Origin: Gilliamella bombi
GTDB taxonomy: Bacteria; Pseudomonadota; Gammaproteobacteria; Enterobacterales; Orbaceae
NCBI RefSeq assembly: GCF_900103255.1
Contig: NZ_FMWS01000015.1
Span: 28,165-92,164 of the forward strand
DNA: 64,000 nt
Reading direction: 5' to 3'
Shown: positions 1 through 9,739 of the stretch, in pieces
Layout of the letters: each line of letters starts with the position of its first letter
Numbering within the stretch: the first letter of the stretch is position 1
Translations under genes and position numbers: made by a program
Notes under the pieces: generated by a model
Seen by the model: the letters and a program-made list of their open reading frames with translations, nothing else
Databases searched by the model: none
Told to the model about the DNA's origin: nothing

Positions 1-1
1 A

Positions 2-1681
2 TCAGTAAAACATTTTGCACTTTATGGCGCAGTTGAAGCAGGGCGTGAGTATAACAGTACGGATATGAGCGAACGCAAAATGTTCCAAGAATATCTTGTG
101 CCTTATAAAGCAGCAATTGATGCAGGTAGCAGGGCAGTTATGGTTTCGTTAGTGAGCGTTAATGGTATTCCAGCAACGGGGAATCATTGGTTGTTAACCG
201 AAGTGCTACGGAATCAGTGGCATTTTGATGGTGTTGTTGTCAGTGATCATGGGGCTATTCGTGAACTTATTAATCATGGCGTAGCTAGTGATCCGAAAGA
301 TGCTGTACGTGTTGCGATTAAAGCTGGCATTGATATAAGTATGAATGATGAATATTTCTTACAATTTTTACCTGAATTAGTCGAAGAAGGTGCCATTACA
401 GAAGATGAAATAAATCAAGCTTGTCGTCATGTACTTGAACTTAAATATGATATGGGGTTATTTAGTGATCCTAATCGTAATTTAGATCCAAAATTAGATA
501 TCGATACAATGTTTGCTGATAATCGATTACATCGTGAAGAAGCTCGTGATGTGGCACGCCGCAGTATTGTGTTATTAAAAAATGAGAATGAGATATTACC
601 GCTAGCTAAAAATAAGAAAATTGCGGTGATTGGTCCATTAGCTGATTCAAAACGTGATATTTTGGGGAGTTGGTCGGGAGCTGGGCGTGCTAATTTAGCG
701 GTAACTCCATTAGAAGGTATTAAAAATGCAGTTAAAAATCCTGAATCAATTAGCTATGCATTTGGTGCCAATCTTTCTGATGATGAAAATTTATATCGGT
801 TTTTAAATTTATACGGAGAAACAACTAAATTTGATAATCGACCAGCCGATAAAATGATTGCAGAAGCGGTGAAAATAGCTAAAAAAGCTGATATTGTTAT
901 TGCCTTTGTTGGTGAGGCAGAAGGTATGGCTCATGAGTCATCAAGTCGAACAGATCTATCTTTGCAAGCAACTCAAAAACAATTAATTAAAGCAATGAAA
1001 AAAACAGGTAAACCTTTGGTCATTGTCTTAATGAATGGTCGTCCTTTAACATTATCTGAAGAGTATGCTCAAGCTGATGCTATGCTTGAAACTTGGTTTT
1101 TAGGAACTGAAGGAGGTAATGCCATTGCCGATGTACTATTTGGTGACTATAACCCTTCGGGTAAATTACCCATGTCTTTTCCTTATAATGTTGGGCAGAT
1201 CCCAGTCTATTATAGCCATTTGAATACAGGCCGTCCTCGTGGTACGGAAAATATGGGCAAATATACAACCTCGTATTTTGATAGTCCTAATGAGCCGTTA
1301 TTCCCCTTCGGATTTGGTTTGAGTTATACCAATTTTGCGATGGACTTTTCGTTATCAAGTACTAAAATGAATCGAGATGGTGAAATTATTGTCACCGTTA
1401 ATGTTGAAAATACAGGGAATAGAGAAGGTATGCAGACCGTCCAGCTTTATTTGCAAGATGTGACAGCGTCGGTTAGCCGCCCAGTGAAAGAGTTAATTGG
1501 TTTTGATAATATTACTTTAAAACCGCACACTAAGGGGCAAGTAAAATTTGTGATTAAATATGATATGCTGAAATTCTGGAACAATAAAATGCAATATGTT
1601 GCCGAACCAGGAAAATTTAATGTGTATATCGGTAGTGATTCGACAACTCAGGACAAGCAAACATTTACTTTGCTTGATTAA
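2..1681 (+). CDS. bglX: Periplasmic beta-glucosidase BglX, GH3 family (5' end cut by window)
   Basis: Hydrolyses beta-glucosidic bonds of oligosaccharides, in the periplasm in E. coli. The frame is open to the first bases of the window, so the signal peptide and the start of the (alpha/beta)8 domain are missing. Visible landmarks match E. coli BglX closely: VKHFA and YNSTDMS at the start, then VVVSDHGAI with the GH3 nucleophile Asp at 245-247. The second alpha/beta domain follows (IAVIGPLADSKRD, GEAEGMAHESSSRTD). A fibronectin-III-like C-terminal domain ends in EPGKFNVYIGSD. An internal ATG at 65 is not the real start, because conserved family residues precede it. Product identity is secure; only the length is unknown. 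Confidence 0.95.
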   Translation, partial: SVKHFALYGAVEAGREYNSTDMSERKMFQEYLVPYKAAIDAGSRAVMVSLVSVNGIPATGNHWLLTEVLRNQWHFDGVVVSDHGAIRELINHGVASDPKDAVRVAIKAGIDISMNDEYFLQFLPELVEEGAITEDEINQACRHVLELKYDMGLFSDPNRNLDPKLDIDTMFADNRLHREEARDVARRSIVLLKNENEILPLAKNKKIAVIGPLADSKRDILGSWSGAGRANLAVTPLEGIKNAVKNPESISYAFGANLSDDENLYRFLNLYGETTKFDNRPADKMIAEAVKIAKKADIVIAFVGEAEGMAHESSSRTDLSLQATQKQLIKAMKKTGKPLVIVLMNGRPLTLSEEYAQADAMLETWFLGTEGGNAIADVLFGDYNPSGKLPMSFPYNVGQIPVYYSHLNTGRPRGTENMGKYTTSYFDSPNEPLFPFGFGLSYTNFAMDFSLSSTKMNRDGEIIVTVNVENTGNREGMQTVQLYLQDVTASVSRPVKELIGFDNITLKPHTKGQVKFVIKYDMLKFWNNKMQYVAEPGKFNVYIGSDSTTQDKQTFTLLD

Positions 1682-1724
1682 TACTTGTTAAGTAATTTGG
1701 GTAATTTTCACATAGGATAATGCT

Positions 1725-2033
1725 GTGCAAAATGATATTACTTTTTATCAACGTTTTAAGTCTGATATTTTAGCTGGTTTAAAAGTCATTACCATTCGAG
1801 ATAAGAGTGAATCACATTTTAAAGTTGGTGATAAGCTTCGTGTTGGAACTTTTGAAACTGATGAGTATTTTTGTACAATTAAAATAGTTAACATTACACA
1901 AATTACATTTGATCAACTTACCGAAAACCATGCCCAACAAGAGAATATGAGTTTGAGTGATTTGAAAAAAGTAATTTCTGACATATACCCCAATGAAAAT
2001 CATTTTTTTGTAATTCATTTTTCGCTCTTATAA
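1725..2033 (+). CDS. yqfB: N4-acetylcytidine amidohydrolase, YqfB/ASCH family
   Basis: A small ASCH-domain protein of 102 residues. E. coli YqfB (103 aa) hydrolyses N4-acetylcytidine to cytidine. The first half carries the family pattern DITFYQRF, then [15 protein letters not shown] and LRVGTFE; the second half has [12 protein letters not shown] and DIYP. Those are the conserved ASCH-fold segments, including the Lys and Thr of the catalytic region. Translation starts at a GTG (1725-1727) preceded by AGGATA at 1714-1719; the start aligns with the E. coli N-terminus. It lies 43 bp behind bglX in the same direction and is followed by a bidirectional hairpin. Confidence 0.9.
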   Translation: MQNDITFYQRFKSDILAGLKVITIRDKSESHFKVGDKLRVGTFETDEYFCTIKIVNITQITFDQLTENHAQQENMSLSDLKKVISDIYPNENHFFVIHFSLL

Positions 2034-2075
2034 TAAAAAAGACGCATTGTTAATGCGCCCTATTTATTTTTATAA
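2034..2075. terminator. Bidirectional intrinsic terminator between yqfB and ybbJ
   Basis: The stem CGCATT/AATGCG (2043-2048 and 2052-2057) has a 3-nt loop. An A-run lies on the left and a T-rich stretch on the right. It sits between converging genes and could serve both strands. Confidence 0.7.
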
Positions 2076-2086
2076 CTAGCAAAAAA

Positions 2087-2551
2087 CTATTGATTTATAG
2101 GTAGCACATCTAAAATTAAACCATCCACAGCAATAATTTCAACACGCTGCCCAACATTAAGATCTTCAACGCATCTTGCCGACCATGTTCCATCTTTGAT
2201 TTTTACTCGACCTGAGCCATTAACAATAGCATCTGTGACAACTGTTTTAATACCAATTAAATCTTGTTGTGGTTGATTGATTTCGCCTTTACTTGATTTA
2301 TCTTTACCTTGCTTTTTGAGCCAAAGCCACCAAAGATAAGCAGATACAAGCGTTAGAATTGCAAATAAAATCCATAAAATTGGCCAAGAAAGAGGTAAAA
2401 TCCAAGCAATTAAACCAACAATAATAGCAGCTATCCCACTCCAAAGCCCGTATCCACCAGTACCAAGTAATTCTATAATCAGCAAAATACCGCCTAAAGC
2501 AATAAATACCCAATGGGGCGAACTATAGAAAACCATAAAAAAATCAGTCAT
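2087..2551 (-). CDS. ybbJ: NfeD-family membrane protein YbbJ
   Basis: A 154-residue NfeD1b-type protein, the usual partner of an SPFH/band-7 protein. Three hydrophobic segments (about residues 12-30, 35-52 and 55-75) precede a basic linker. A C-terminal OB-fold domain follows (about 95-154), with DLIGIKTVVTD, VNGSGRVKIKDG and GQRVEIIAVDGL. It matches E. coli YbbJ (151 aa) in size and order. It lies downstream of qmcA on the same strand, 107 bp away, so the two are probably co-transcribed. The gap contains a copy of the dispersed repeat. The family is thought to help assemble or position the stomatin-like partner in membrane microdomains; no enzymatic role is implied. Confidence 0.88.
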   Translation of the reverse strand: MTDFFMVFYSSPHWVFIALGGILLIIELLGTGGYGLWSGIAAIIVGLIAWILPLSWPILWILFAILTLVSAYLWWLWLKKQGKDKSSKGEINQPQQDLIGIKTVVTDAIVNGSGRVKIKDGTWSARCVEDLNVGQRVEIIAVDGLILDVLPINQ

Positions 2552-2585
2552 TGTTGATTACCTTTATAATACATTCAGTAAAAAT

Positions 2586-2650
2586 CTTAAACATAGCGTT
2601 TATAGATTTTGTTGAAAAGTTTCAGGAAACACTATGTTTAAGTATAAAAA
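2586..2650 (+). repeat. Dispersed intercistronic repeat, copy A, with inverted arms
   Basis: The core at 2615-2650 starts AAAAGTTTCAGG and ends GTATAAAAA. It matches copies at 16112-16147 and 53115-53150 without gaps (30 of 36 positions each). This copy also has perfect 11-bp inverted arms, 2586-2596 and 2632-2642 (CTTAAACATAG/CTATGTTTAAG). It lies between qmcA and ybbJ, antisense to both. Confidence 0.7.
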
Positions 2651-2658
2651 TTGATTTT

Positions 2659-3567
2659 TTATTTCGTGTTTTTAATCAATTCAGCAATACCACCAATACT
2701 ACCCATTAAACTTGACGCATCAAGTGGCATCATAATCACTTTACTATTATCCGATGAACCAATTTGTTGTAATGCTTCAGTATATTTTTGGGCAACAAAG
2801 TAGTTAATAGCATTAATATTACCTGCAGCAATAGCATCGGATACCATTTGAGTTGCTCTTGCTTCTGCCTCGGCAGCACGTTCACGCGCTTCTGCTTTTA
2901 ATATTTCAGATTGTTTTTCACCTTCTGCTTTTAATATTTCAGATTGTTTTTCACCTTCAGAGCGTAAAATCGCTGCTTGACGAACACCTTCTGCTTCAAG
3001 AATTTCGGCACGTTTATTACGTTCTGCTTTCATTTGCGCATTCATCGCAGCAATCAATTCTGCTGGTGGGCGAACATCTCGAATTTCGATACGGGTAATT
3101 TTGATTCCCCATGGACTTGTTGCCTCATCGACAATACTTAGTAACTTAGAGTTAATATGATCACGTTGTGATAACATTTCATCCAATTCCATGCTACCTA
3201 AAACAGTACGAATATTAGTCATCATTAAATTAATGACAGCACGCTCTAATTGATTTACTTGATATGCAGCCCTTGCTGCTTCTTGTACTTGGATAAAGCA
3301 AACAGCATCAATTTGCACATTAGCATTATCTTTTGAAATGACTTCTTGTGATGGAATATCGAGTACTTGCTCCATCATATTAATTTTACGACCAACACCA
3401 TCCATAAACGGAATAATGATATTTAAACCGGGTTCAAGTGTATGGGTATATTTACCAAAACGTTCAATAGTATATTGATAACCTTGGGGAACAATTGTAA
3501 TTGCCTTTAAGACAGTAATTAACGCAAGCAAAACAATAACACCAATGACGATATAAAATACTGGCAT
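2659..3567 (-). CDS. qmcA: SPFH/band-7 (stomatin-like) membrane protein QmcA
   Basis: A 302-residue stomatin/prohibitin-type protein. It has one N-terminal membrane segment (about residues 3-24), a band-7 domain (about 25-180) with [17 protein letters not shown] and [23 protein letters not shown] split by variable loops, then a long charged coiled coil (about 185-250). The C-terminus carries [16 protein letters not shown] and ends near [13 protein letters not shown]. coli QmcA (YbbK, 305 aa) has the same plan and neighbour. These proteins oligomerise in inner-membrane microdomains and influence FtsH-type proteolysis. The coiled coil contains an exact 11-residue duplication encoded by a 33-bp tandem DNA repeat. 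SD-like AAGGA precedes the ATG. Confidence 0.92.
   Translation of the reverse strand: MPVFYIVIGVIVLLALITVLKAITIVPQGYQYTIERFGKYTHTLEPGLNIIIPFMDGVGRKINMMEQVLDIPSQEVISKDNANVQIDAVCFIQVQEAARAAYQVNQLERAVINLMMTNIRTVLGSMELDEMLSQRDHINSKLLSIVDEATSPWGIKITRIEIRDVRPPAELIAAMNAQMKAERNKRAEILEAEGVRQAAILRSEGEKQSEILKAEGEKQSEILKAEARERAAEAEARATQMVSDAIAAGNINAINYFVAQKYTEALQQIGSSDNSKVIMMPLDASSLMGSIGGIAELIKNTK
2890..2955 (-). repeat. Perfect 33-bp tandem duplication inside qmcA
   Basis: Bases 2890-2922 and 2923-2955 are identical, encoding [11 protein letters not shown] twice. E. coli QmcA has a similar but diverged protein repeat here. The exact DNA identity therefore suggests a recent duplication or slippage in an old heptad-like region. 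Confidence 0.85.
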
Positions 3568-3681
3568 AGTTCAAAAATCCTTATAATTTTTTATAATAAA
3601 AATGAGTCAACCATTTTATAGATTATTAAATTTTTTGCCTAGTTATAAATGAGAAGTTTGTTTTTAAAAATAAATAATCTC

Positions 3682-3714
3682 TTGACAGTGCGCTAGTAAA
3701 CTAGTTTAATAGTA
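3682..3714 (+). promoter_or_regulatory. trp promoter with tandem TrpR-type operators
   Basis: A -35 TTGACA (3682-3687) and a -10 TTTAAT (3705-3710) are 17 bp apart. The spacer and -10 hold two overlapping operator-like half-palindromes: CTAGTAAACTAG (3693-3704) and CTAGTTTAATAG (3701-3712). Their centres are 8 bp apart. The E. coli trp operator core is CTAGTTAACTAG, so the first matches at 11 of 12 positions. Repressor binding here would occlude RNA polymerase. The trpR gene is not in the window. Confidence 0.8.
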
Positions 3715-3742
3715 CAAAATTTATTTTTAATCGATAAAAATT

Positions 3743-3820
3743 ATGAAAGCACAATATTTACATCTTATTACTCGTCAATTCACCCGCTTTGGTTGGTGGT
3801 GCGTTACCTTTTGCGGGTGA
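3743..3820 (+). CDS. trpL: trp operon leader peptide TrpL
   Basis: A 25-codon peptide, too short for routine gene calling, with two adjacent Trp codons at residues 18-19 (3794-3799). It follows the trp promoter and ends at TGA 3818-3820. Four complementary segments follow: 1 (CACCCGC, 3781-3787), 2 (GCGGGTG, 3813-3819), 3 (AACCCGC, 3848-3854) and 4 (GCGGGTT, 3860-3866). When tryptophan is scarce, a ribosome stalled at the Trp pair would cover segment 1 and allow 2:3 pairing, the antiterminator. With sufficient tryptophan, 3:4 forms the terminator. This is the classical attenuation layout, read here directly from the sequence. No strong Shine-Dalgarno precedes the ATG, only an A-rich stretch. 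Confidence 0.88.
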   Translation: MKAQYLHLITRQFTRFGWWCVTFCG

Positions 3821-3847
3821 TGTAATGATGTATTGTCTTTTTTACAC

Positions 3848-3870
3848 AACCCGCTTTATGCGGGTTTTTT
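3848..3870 (+). terminator. trp attenuator terminator (3:4 hairpin)
   Basis: The stem AACCCGC/GCGGGTT has a 5-nt loop and a T-run at 3865-3870, before trpE. Its left arm can pair instead with 3813-3819, the antiterminator. Confidence 0.88.
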
Positions 3871-3927
3871 AGTTTTTGGATGTTAAACGAATCAGCTAAA
3901 TAAAAATTTAAATGTAGAGAGCCAACA

Positions 3928-5490
3928 ATGAATAAGCCGACATTAACACAAATAACCCAAACCATCGGTTATTATCAAGATCCAACTCAAGTGTTTTATC
4001 AATTGTGCGATAGTAAACCGGCAACGTTGTTACTAGAATCAGCCGAAATTGATAATAAGCAAGGAATTAAAAGTGTCATGATTGTCGATAGTGCATTACG
4101 TATTTCGGCAATAAATAATGAAGTGACTTTTAAGGCATTGACCACAAATGGTGAAAAGCTATTACCTTTATTACAACAGGCTTTTACAGACAAGTTAGAT
4201 AATGTACAAGTGGATGAACAAACACTTAAATTGGTATTTCCCACTATTGATAGTATGCAAGATGAAGATTCAAGATTAAAGTCGCTATCAGTCTTTGATG
4301 CATTACGCACATTATTGACTATTGTGAATATCCCTGAACAATGTGGTCAAGATGCGATTTTTGTTGGTGGGCTATTTTGTTACGACCTTGTCGCTGGATT
4401 TGAAAACTTACCTAATTTACCTACAGAGCAGCGTTGTCAAGATTTCTGTTTTTATTTAGCTGAAACAATATTAGAAATAAATCATAAAGATCATAAATCC
4501 ATTTTAAAAACGACGGTTTTCACTTCTGATTCAAAAGAAACTGAGCGCTTAACGCAACGGTTAACTAATTTACAAGCAACATTAAATAGCACAATGAAAG
4601 CCATTCATACTCAGTCCCTTACTAATATCGATGTGACATGTAATAAAAGTGATGATGATTTCAATACAGTTATCAAAAAAATGCAAGATGCAATTGAGCA
4701 GGGGGAAATTTTTCAAGCAGTACCTTCACGGCGTTTTAAATTACCTTGCCCTGAGCCATTATCGGCTTATCAGATATTAAAAAACAATAATCCAAGCCCT
4801 TACATGTTTTATATGCAAGATAGTGATTTTGTGTTATTTGGGGCCTCACCTGAAAGTGCACTTAAGTATACTAAAGCAACTAATCAAGTTGAAATTTACC
4901 CAATTGCCGGTACTCGTCCACGAGGTTTAACTGCTAATGGCGATATTGATTATGATTTAGATAGTCGATTAGAACTCGAAATGCGTACCGATAAAAAAGA
5001 ACTAGCCGAACACTTGATGTTAGTTGATTTAGCACGCAACGATTTAGCGCGTATCTGTAAACCCGGTACCCGTTATACCAAAGATTTGTTAAAAGTGGAT
5101 CGTTACTCTTTTGTGATGCATTTAGTTTCGCGTGTGGTTGGTCAGTTACGCAGTGATTTAGATGCGCTTCATGCTTATCAAGCCACTATGAATATGGGAA
5201 CATTAACAGGAGCACCCAAAGTTCGTGCGATGCAATTAATTGCTGAATCAGAAAAAGTTAAACGTGGTAGCTATGGTGGTGCTGTTGGCTATTTTACCGC
5301 GAATGGCGATCTTGATACCTGTATTGTGATTCGAAGTGCCTATGTCGAAGATGGCATAGCGACAGTACAAGCAGGCAGTGGTGTGGTGCTAGATTCAAAG
5401 CCACAATCAGAATCTGATGAATCACGTAATAAAGCACGTGCAGTTATTCGAGCTATCATGGCAGCGCATAATGTAGAAGGTGTATTCTAA
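3928..5490 (+). CDS. trpE: Anthranilate synthase component I TrpE
   Basis: Converts chorismate to anthranilate, using ammonia supplied by the TrpG domain of the next gene: the first committed step of tryptophan synthesis. Its 520 residues equal the E. coli length. The N-terminal regulatory element LLES at residues 35-38 is the Trp feedback site of E. coli TrpE. The C-terminal chorismate-binding domain (about 245-510) shows [31 protein letters not shown] and [10 protein letters not shown]. The ATG is preceded by a GAGAG-like SD. The stop TAA overlaps the trpGD ATG by one base (TAATG), so translation is probably coupled to give equal subunit amounts. Confidence 0.97.
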   Translation: MNKPTLTQITQTIGYYQDPTQVFYQLCDSKPATLLLESAEIDNKQGIKSVMIVDSALRISAINNEVTFKALTTNGEKLLPLLQQAFTDKLDNVQVDEQTLKLVFPTIDSMQDEDSRLKSLSVFDALRTLLTIVNIPEQCGQDAIFVGGLFCYDLVAGFENLPNLPTEQRCQDFCFYLAETILEINHKDHKSILKTTVFTSDSKETERLTQRLTNLQATLNSTMKAIHTQSLTNIDVTCNKSDDDFNTVIKKMQDAIEQGEIFQAVPSRRFKLPCPEPLSAYQILKNNNPSPYMFYMQDSDFVLFGASPESALKYTKATNQVEIYPIAGTRPRGLTANGDIDYDLDSRLELEMRTDKKELAEHLMLVDLARNDLARICKPGTRYTKDLLKVDRYSFVMHLVSRVVGQLRSDLDALHAYQATMNMGTLTGAPKVRAMQLIAESEKVKRGSYGGAVGYFTANGDLDTCIVIRSAYVEDGIATVQAGSGVVLDSKPQSESDESRNKARAVIRAIMAAHNVEGVF

Positions 5491-7121
5491 TGGCTAATAT
5501 CTTATTTATTGATAATATTGATTCTTTTACTTATAACTTGGTCGATCAATTACGTAATAGTAAGCATTGTGTGACGATTTATCGAAATACTATCCCTGCA
5601 AATGTAATTATTGAAAAATTGTCACAAATGCAAAACCCTATTTTAATGTTATCACCAGGTCCAGGAGCACCAAGTGACGCTGGATGCATGCCAGAACTGT
5701 TAAAACGTTTAAAAGGTAAATTGCCTATTATTGGTATCTGCCTTGGTTATCAAGCTATTGTGGAATCCTATGGTGGAGCGATTGTGCCAGCTGGCGATAT
5801 TTTGCATGGTAAGGCATCTTTAATTGAGCATGATGAGCAAGCGATGTTTAAAGGATTACCAAATCCGCTACCGGTGGCTCGTTATCACTCTTTAAAAGGT
5901 GAAAATATTCCAAAAACACTAACCATCAATGCGCTTTGCAATAATATTGTAATGGCAGTTCGTAATGATGAGGATCGGGTTTGTGGTTTTCAATTTCATC
6001 CAGAATCGATATTAACCATTCAAGGTGTAGAATTATTAGAACAAACTATTAAATGGGCACTAAATCCTCCACAAAAACAAGAGAAGCCAAAACAGGAAGC
6101 TATTGTTGATAAGCAAGAGTATAATATTCAACCTATTGTTAATAAATTATATTTAGGGCAAACCCTTACACAAGAGGAAAGTAAAATACTATTTAATTTA
6201 ATTATTCAAGGTAAGATTGAACCAACTGTATTGGCTACCGCAATAATTAGTATGAAAGTTCGTGGTGAAAAACCGGATGAAATAGCAGGGGCAGCTTTAG
6301 CATTGCTTGAGAATGCCGATCTTTTTGATTCTCCAGATTATGATTTTACTGATATTGTTGGTACTGGGGGTGATGGCACCAATAGCATTAACATCTCAAC
6401 AGCTAGTGCTTTTGTGGCTGCAGCATTAGGTTATAAAGTGGCTAAACATGGTAATCGTGGTGTATCAAGTAAATCAGGCTCTTCCGATGTGCTTTCTGCC
6501 TTAGGCATTAAATTAAATATGTCAGCACAAACATCTCGTCAGGCATTAGATGAACTTGGCGTGTGCTTTTTATTTGCCCAGCAATATCATTCAGGTTTTC
6601 GCCATGCAGCACCAATACGCCAACAATTAAAAACTCGGACCATTTTTAATGTGTTAGGACCATTGATTAATCCATCTCGTCCTAAACGTATTTTATTAGG
6701 CGTGTATCATCCAGATTTAATCCAACCGATTGCTGAAACATTAAAAATGCTTAATTATAAACATGCTTATGTGGTGCATGGTGCAGGAATGGACGAAGTT
6801 GCTATTCATGGTAAAACTGACGTTGCTGAAGTTAAAGATGGTGAAATTCGTTATTTTACGCTTAAACCTGACGATTTTGGCTTGCCAACATTTACCTTAA
6901 AAGATATTGAAGGGGGTACACCTGAGCAGAATCGTGATATGTTAATTGCCATTTTACAAGGTCACGGAAAACCAGCACACCAATCAGCAATTGCCGCTAA
7001 TGTTGCGATGTTAATGAGCTTATTTGGCGAGTCAAATTTAAAACAAAATGCACAACGGGCAATTGAAATGATGCAAAGTGGTAAACCTTATGCATTATTA
7101 CAACAACTAGCAGCAAGATAA
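5490..7121 (+). CDS. trpGD: Fused anthranilate synthase glutamine amidotransferase / anthranilate phosphoribosyltransferase TrpGD
   Basis: A bifunctional protein of 543 residues. The N-terminal class-I glutamine amidotransferase (about 1-190) has the nucleophile Cys84 in GICLGYQ, the motif [12 protein letters not shown], and the His-Glu pair in FQFHPES. It feeds ammonia to TrpE. A short Lys/Gln-rich linker (about 193-210) leads to the TrpD domain (about 212-540). That domain transfers phosphoribose to anthranilate and shows [25 protein letters not shown] and NVLGPLINP. The same fusion occurs in E. coli and relatives. The ATG overlaps the trpE stop; trpCF follows within 15 bp. Confidence 0.97.
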   Translation: MANILFIDNIDSFTYNLVDQLRNSKHCVTIYRNTIPANVIIEKLSQMQNPILMLSPGPGAPSDAGCMPELLKRLKGKLPIIGICLGYQAIVESYGGAIVPAGDILHGKASLIEHDEQAMFKGLPNPLPVARYHSLKGENIPKTLTINALCNNIVMAVRNDEDRVCGFQFHPESILTIQGVELLEQTIKWALNPPQKQEKPKQEAIVDKQEYNIQPIVNKLYLGQTLTQEESKILFNLIIQGKIEPTVLATAIISMKVRGEKPDEIAGAALALLENADLFDSPDYDFTDIVGTGGDGTNSINISTASAFVAAALGYKVAKHGNRGVSSKSGSSDVLSALGIKLNMSAQTSRQALDELGVCFLFAQQYHSGFRHAAPIRQQLKTRTIFNVLGPLINPSRPKRILLGVYHPDLIQPIAETLKMLNYKHAYVVHGAGMDEVAIHGKTDVAEVKDGEIRYFTLKPDDFGLPTFTLKDIEGGTPEQNRDMLIAILQGHGKPAHQSAIAANVAMLMSLFGESNLKQNAQRAIEMMQSGKPYALLQQLAAR

Positions 7122-7136
7122 TAAGTGGAGAATAAC

Positions 7137-8519
7137 ATGGCAATTGCAGCATTAGTAAAAAATGTTGAAATGGCAACAGTATTGAAAAAAATCATTGAAG
7201 ATAAACAAACATGGTTAACTGAGCAGTTAGCAGTAAAGCCAATTAATACCTTTAAATCAGCGATATTCCCTAGTGATCGCAATTTTTATCAAGCGTTAAA
7301 TCAACCTAAAACGGTTTTTATTTTAGAGTGTAAAAAAGCGTCGCCATCAAAAGGATTGATTCGGGATGATTTTGATCCAGCCGCTATTGCTAAAGTTTAT
7401 AAAGATTATGCATCAGTAGTTTCAGTATTAACTGATGAAAAATATTTTCAAGGTAGCTTTGAATTTTTACCCATAGTTCGTAATGAAATCACACAACCCG
7501 TGCTTTGTAAGGACTTTATTATTGATGAATATCAGATCTATTTAGCGCGTTATTATCAAGCTGACGCAGTACTATTAATGCTATCTGTATTGACGGATGA
7601 TGAATATCGTCATCTAAGTAACATTGCTCATAAGCTCAATATGGGGATATTGACAGAAGCTAGTACTGAAAACGAAGTTGAAAGAGCCATCCAACTGGGT
7701 GCGAAAGTAATCGGTATTAATAATCGTAACTTAAGGGATTTGACGGTTGATCTAAATCGGGTAAAGGCCTTATCCAAATCAATTCCTAACGATCGCATTA
7801 TTATTAGTGAATCGGGTATTTATACTCACAATCAGGTTAAAGAACTGAGTCGTTTTGCAGATGGATTCTTAATTGGCAGTGCGTTAATGTCTGAACCAAA
7901 CTTAACTTTGGCAATTCGTAAGGTGATGTTAGGCGAAAATAAAGTATGCGGTTTAACACGTCCCGAAGATGCTGTTAGTGCTTATCAAGCTGGTGCAGTT
8001 TATGGTGGTTTGATTTTTGTCACAAATTCAGCACGTTATATACAGCCAATTAAAGCTCGAACAGTTATTGCAGCAGCGCCACTTAATTGGGTTGGTGTAT
8101 TTCGAAATGAAGATATTGAAACCGTATGCCAAATAGCAAAACAGTTATCTTTATATGCAGTGCAACTGCATGGAGATGAAGATGCAAACTATATCAAAAC
8201 ATTGCGCCAAGAATTACCCAAAACTTGTCAAATTTGGCAAGCATTAAGTATTGATGGTGCTGTACCTGAACATGCCAATCCATTAGTGTCTCGTTATATC
8301 TTTGATCATGGTGCAGGCGGTACAGGAAAAAGCTTTGATTGGTCGCTACTTGATAATCAAGATCTAAATAATGTCATTTTAGCTGGAGGCATTAATCCAG
8401 AAAATATTAAATCAGCTTTAGCGACGAATGTGATTGGTGTTGATCTTAATTCAGGGGTTGAAGTTTCACCAGGAGTTAAAGATAAACAGAAAATCCAAGC
8501 AGTATTTGAACAAATTTAA
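7137..8519 (+). CDS. trpCF: Fused indole-3-glycerol phosphate synthase / phosphoribosylanthranilate isomerase TrpCF
   Basis: Catalyses two consecutive steps: isomerisation of phosphoribosylanthranilate (TrpF) and ring closure to indoleglycerol phosphate (TrpC). The TrpC barrel covers about residues 15-262, with ILECKKASPSKG, VLTDEKYFQGSF, PVLCKDFIID, and GINNRNLRDL before ISESGI. The TrpF barrel begins near the catalytic Cys271 (NKVCGLTRPED) and includes AVQLHGDED and ILAGGINPEN. An in-frame GTG lies upstream at 7125. The ATG at 7137 is preferred because GTGGAG at 7125-7130 then serves as its Shine-Dalgarno at 6-nt spacing. The protein is 460 residues. Confidence 0.95.
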   Translation: MAIAALVKNVEMATVLKKIIEDKQTWLTEQLAVKPINTFKSAIFPSDRNFYQALNQPKTVFILECKKASPSKGLIRDDFDPAAIAKVYKDYASVVSVLTDEKYFQGSFEFLPIVRNEITQPVLCKDFIIDEYQIYLARYYQADAVLLMLSVLTDDEYRHLSNIAHKLNMGILTEASTENEVERAIQLGAKVIGINNRNLRDLTVDLNRVKALSKSIPNDRIIISESGIYTHNQVKELSRFADGFLIGSALMSEPNLTLAIRKVMLGENKVCGLTRPEDAVSAYQAGAVYGGLIFVTNSARYIQPIKARTVIAAAPLNWVGVFRNEDIETVCQIAKQLSLYAVQLHGDEDANYIKTLRQELPKTCQIWQALSIDGAVPEHANPLVSRYIFDHGAGGTGKSFDWSLLDNQDLNNVILAGGINPENIKSALATNVIGVDLNSGVEVSPGVKDKQKIQAVFEQI

Positions 8520-8545
8520 TTTTTTAATTTAAAAAAGGAATGGTT

Positions 8546-9739
8546 ATGTCTAAATTAAATCCTTACTTTGGCGAATTTGGTGGGCAATATGTCCCGCAAA
8601 TATTAATGCCAGTACTTGAGCAACTTGAGGATGCCTTCATCTCTGCAATCAACGATCCAAACTTTCAGAAAGAGTTTAATGACCTATTAGTTAATTATGC
8701 AGGTAGACCAACCGCACTGACATTATGTAAAAATTTAACTGCAGGAACAAAAACTAAGCTTTATTTAAAACGAGAAGATTTAGTGCATGGTGGTGCGCAC
8801 AAAACCAACCAAGTATTAGGGCAAGCCTTACTTGCAAAAAGAATGGGAAAAACCGAAATCATTGCCGAAACAGGTGCAGGGCAACATGGTGTTGCATCAG
8901 CTTTAGCCTGCGCACTACTTGGCTTAAAATGCCGAATTTATATGGGTGCAAAAGATGTTAAACGCCAAGCACCTAACGTATTTAGAATGCGGTTGATGGG
9001 CGCAACAGTCATCCCAGTTGAAACTGGTTCAGCGACTTTAAAAGATGCGTGTAACGAGGCATTACGTGATTGGTCTGGCAGTTATGAAAAAGCGCATTAT
9101 ATGTTAGGTACGGCAGCAGGTCCGCATCCTTTTCCAACTATTGTACGTGAGTTTCAACAGATGATCAGCCGTGAAGCTAAACAACAAATCCTTGAAAAAG
9201 AAGGACGTTTGCCTGATGCAGTCATTGCCTGTGTTGGTGGTGGTTCAAACGCAATTGGTATGTTTGCTAATTTTATTGATGATAAATCCGTCAAATTAAT
9301 TGGTGTAGAGCCAGGAGGTCATGGGATTGAAAGTGGCGAACATGGCGCTTCGTTAAAGCATGGTAAGCTTGGCATCTATTTCGGTATGAAATCACCGATG
9401 ATGCAAACGGAAGAAGGACAAATTGAAGAATCCTATTCAATATCGGCAGGGTTAGATTTTCCATCAGTTGGTCCACAGCATGCGTATTTAGATAGTATTG
9501 GTCGTGCTGATTATGTTTCAATTACTGATGATGAAGCGCTTGATGCATTTAAAGCGTTATCACGGCATGAAGGTATTATTCCTGCGTTAGAATCATCACA
9601 CGCATTAGCTTATGCTATGAAAATGATAAAAGAAAATCCAACTAAAGAACAGCTACTAATAGTTAACCTGTCAGGGCGTGGCGATAAAGATATCTTTACC
9701 GTTTATGATATTTTAAAAGCAAAAGGAGAAATAGAATGA
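8546..9739 (+). CDS. trpB: Tryptophan synthase beta subunit TrpB
   Basis: A PLP enzyme that condenses indole with serine to make tryptophan; it works as an alpha2-beta2 complex with TrpA. The PLP lysine is Lys86 in HGGAHKTNQ. The phosphate loop is [10 protein letters not shown], and ETGAGQHGV and GRGDKDIF are also present. The ATG at 8546 is chosen over the ATG at 8540 because AGGA at 8535-8538 would abut the earlier one but is well spaced to 8546. That start gives 397 residues, the E. coli length. It overlaps trpA by four bases (ATGA), suggesting coupling and 1:1 subunit production. Confidence 0.97.
   Translation: MSKLNPYFGEFGGQYVPQILMPVLEQLEDAFISAINDPNFQKEFNDLLVNYAGRPTALTLCKNLTAGTKTKLYLKREDLVHGGAHKTNQVLGQALLAKRMGKTEIIAETGAGQHGVASALACALLGLKCRIYMGAKDVKRQAPNVFRMRLMGATVIPVETGSATLKDACNEALRDWSGSYEKAHYMLGTAAGPHPFPTIVREFQQMISREAKQQILEKEGRLPDAVIACVGGGSNAIGMFANFIDDKSVKLIGVEPGGHGIESGEHGASLKHGKLGIYFGMKSPMMQTEEGQIEESYSISAGLDFPSVGPQHAYLDSIGRADYVSITDDEALDAFKALSRHEGIIPALESSHALAYAMKMIKENPTKEQLLIVNLSGRGDKDIFTVYDILKAKGEIE

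Noticed and set aside
65..67. ATG at 65 as the start of the beta-glucosidase gene
   Set aside because: Conserved BglX residues (VKHFA, YNSTDMS) are encoded upstream to the window edge, so the gene is simply cut off.
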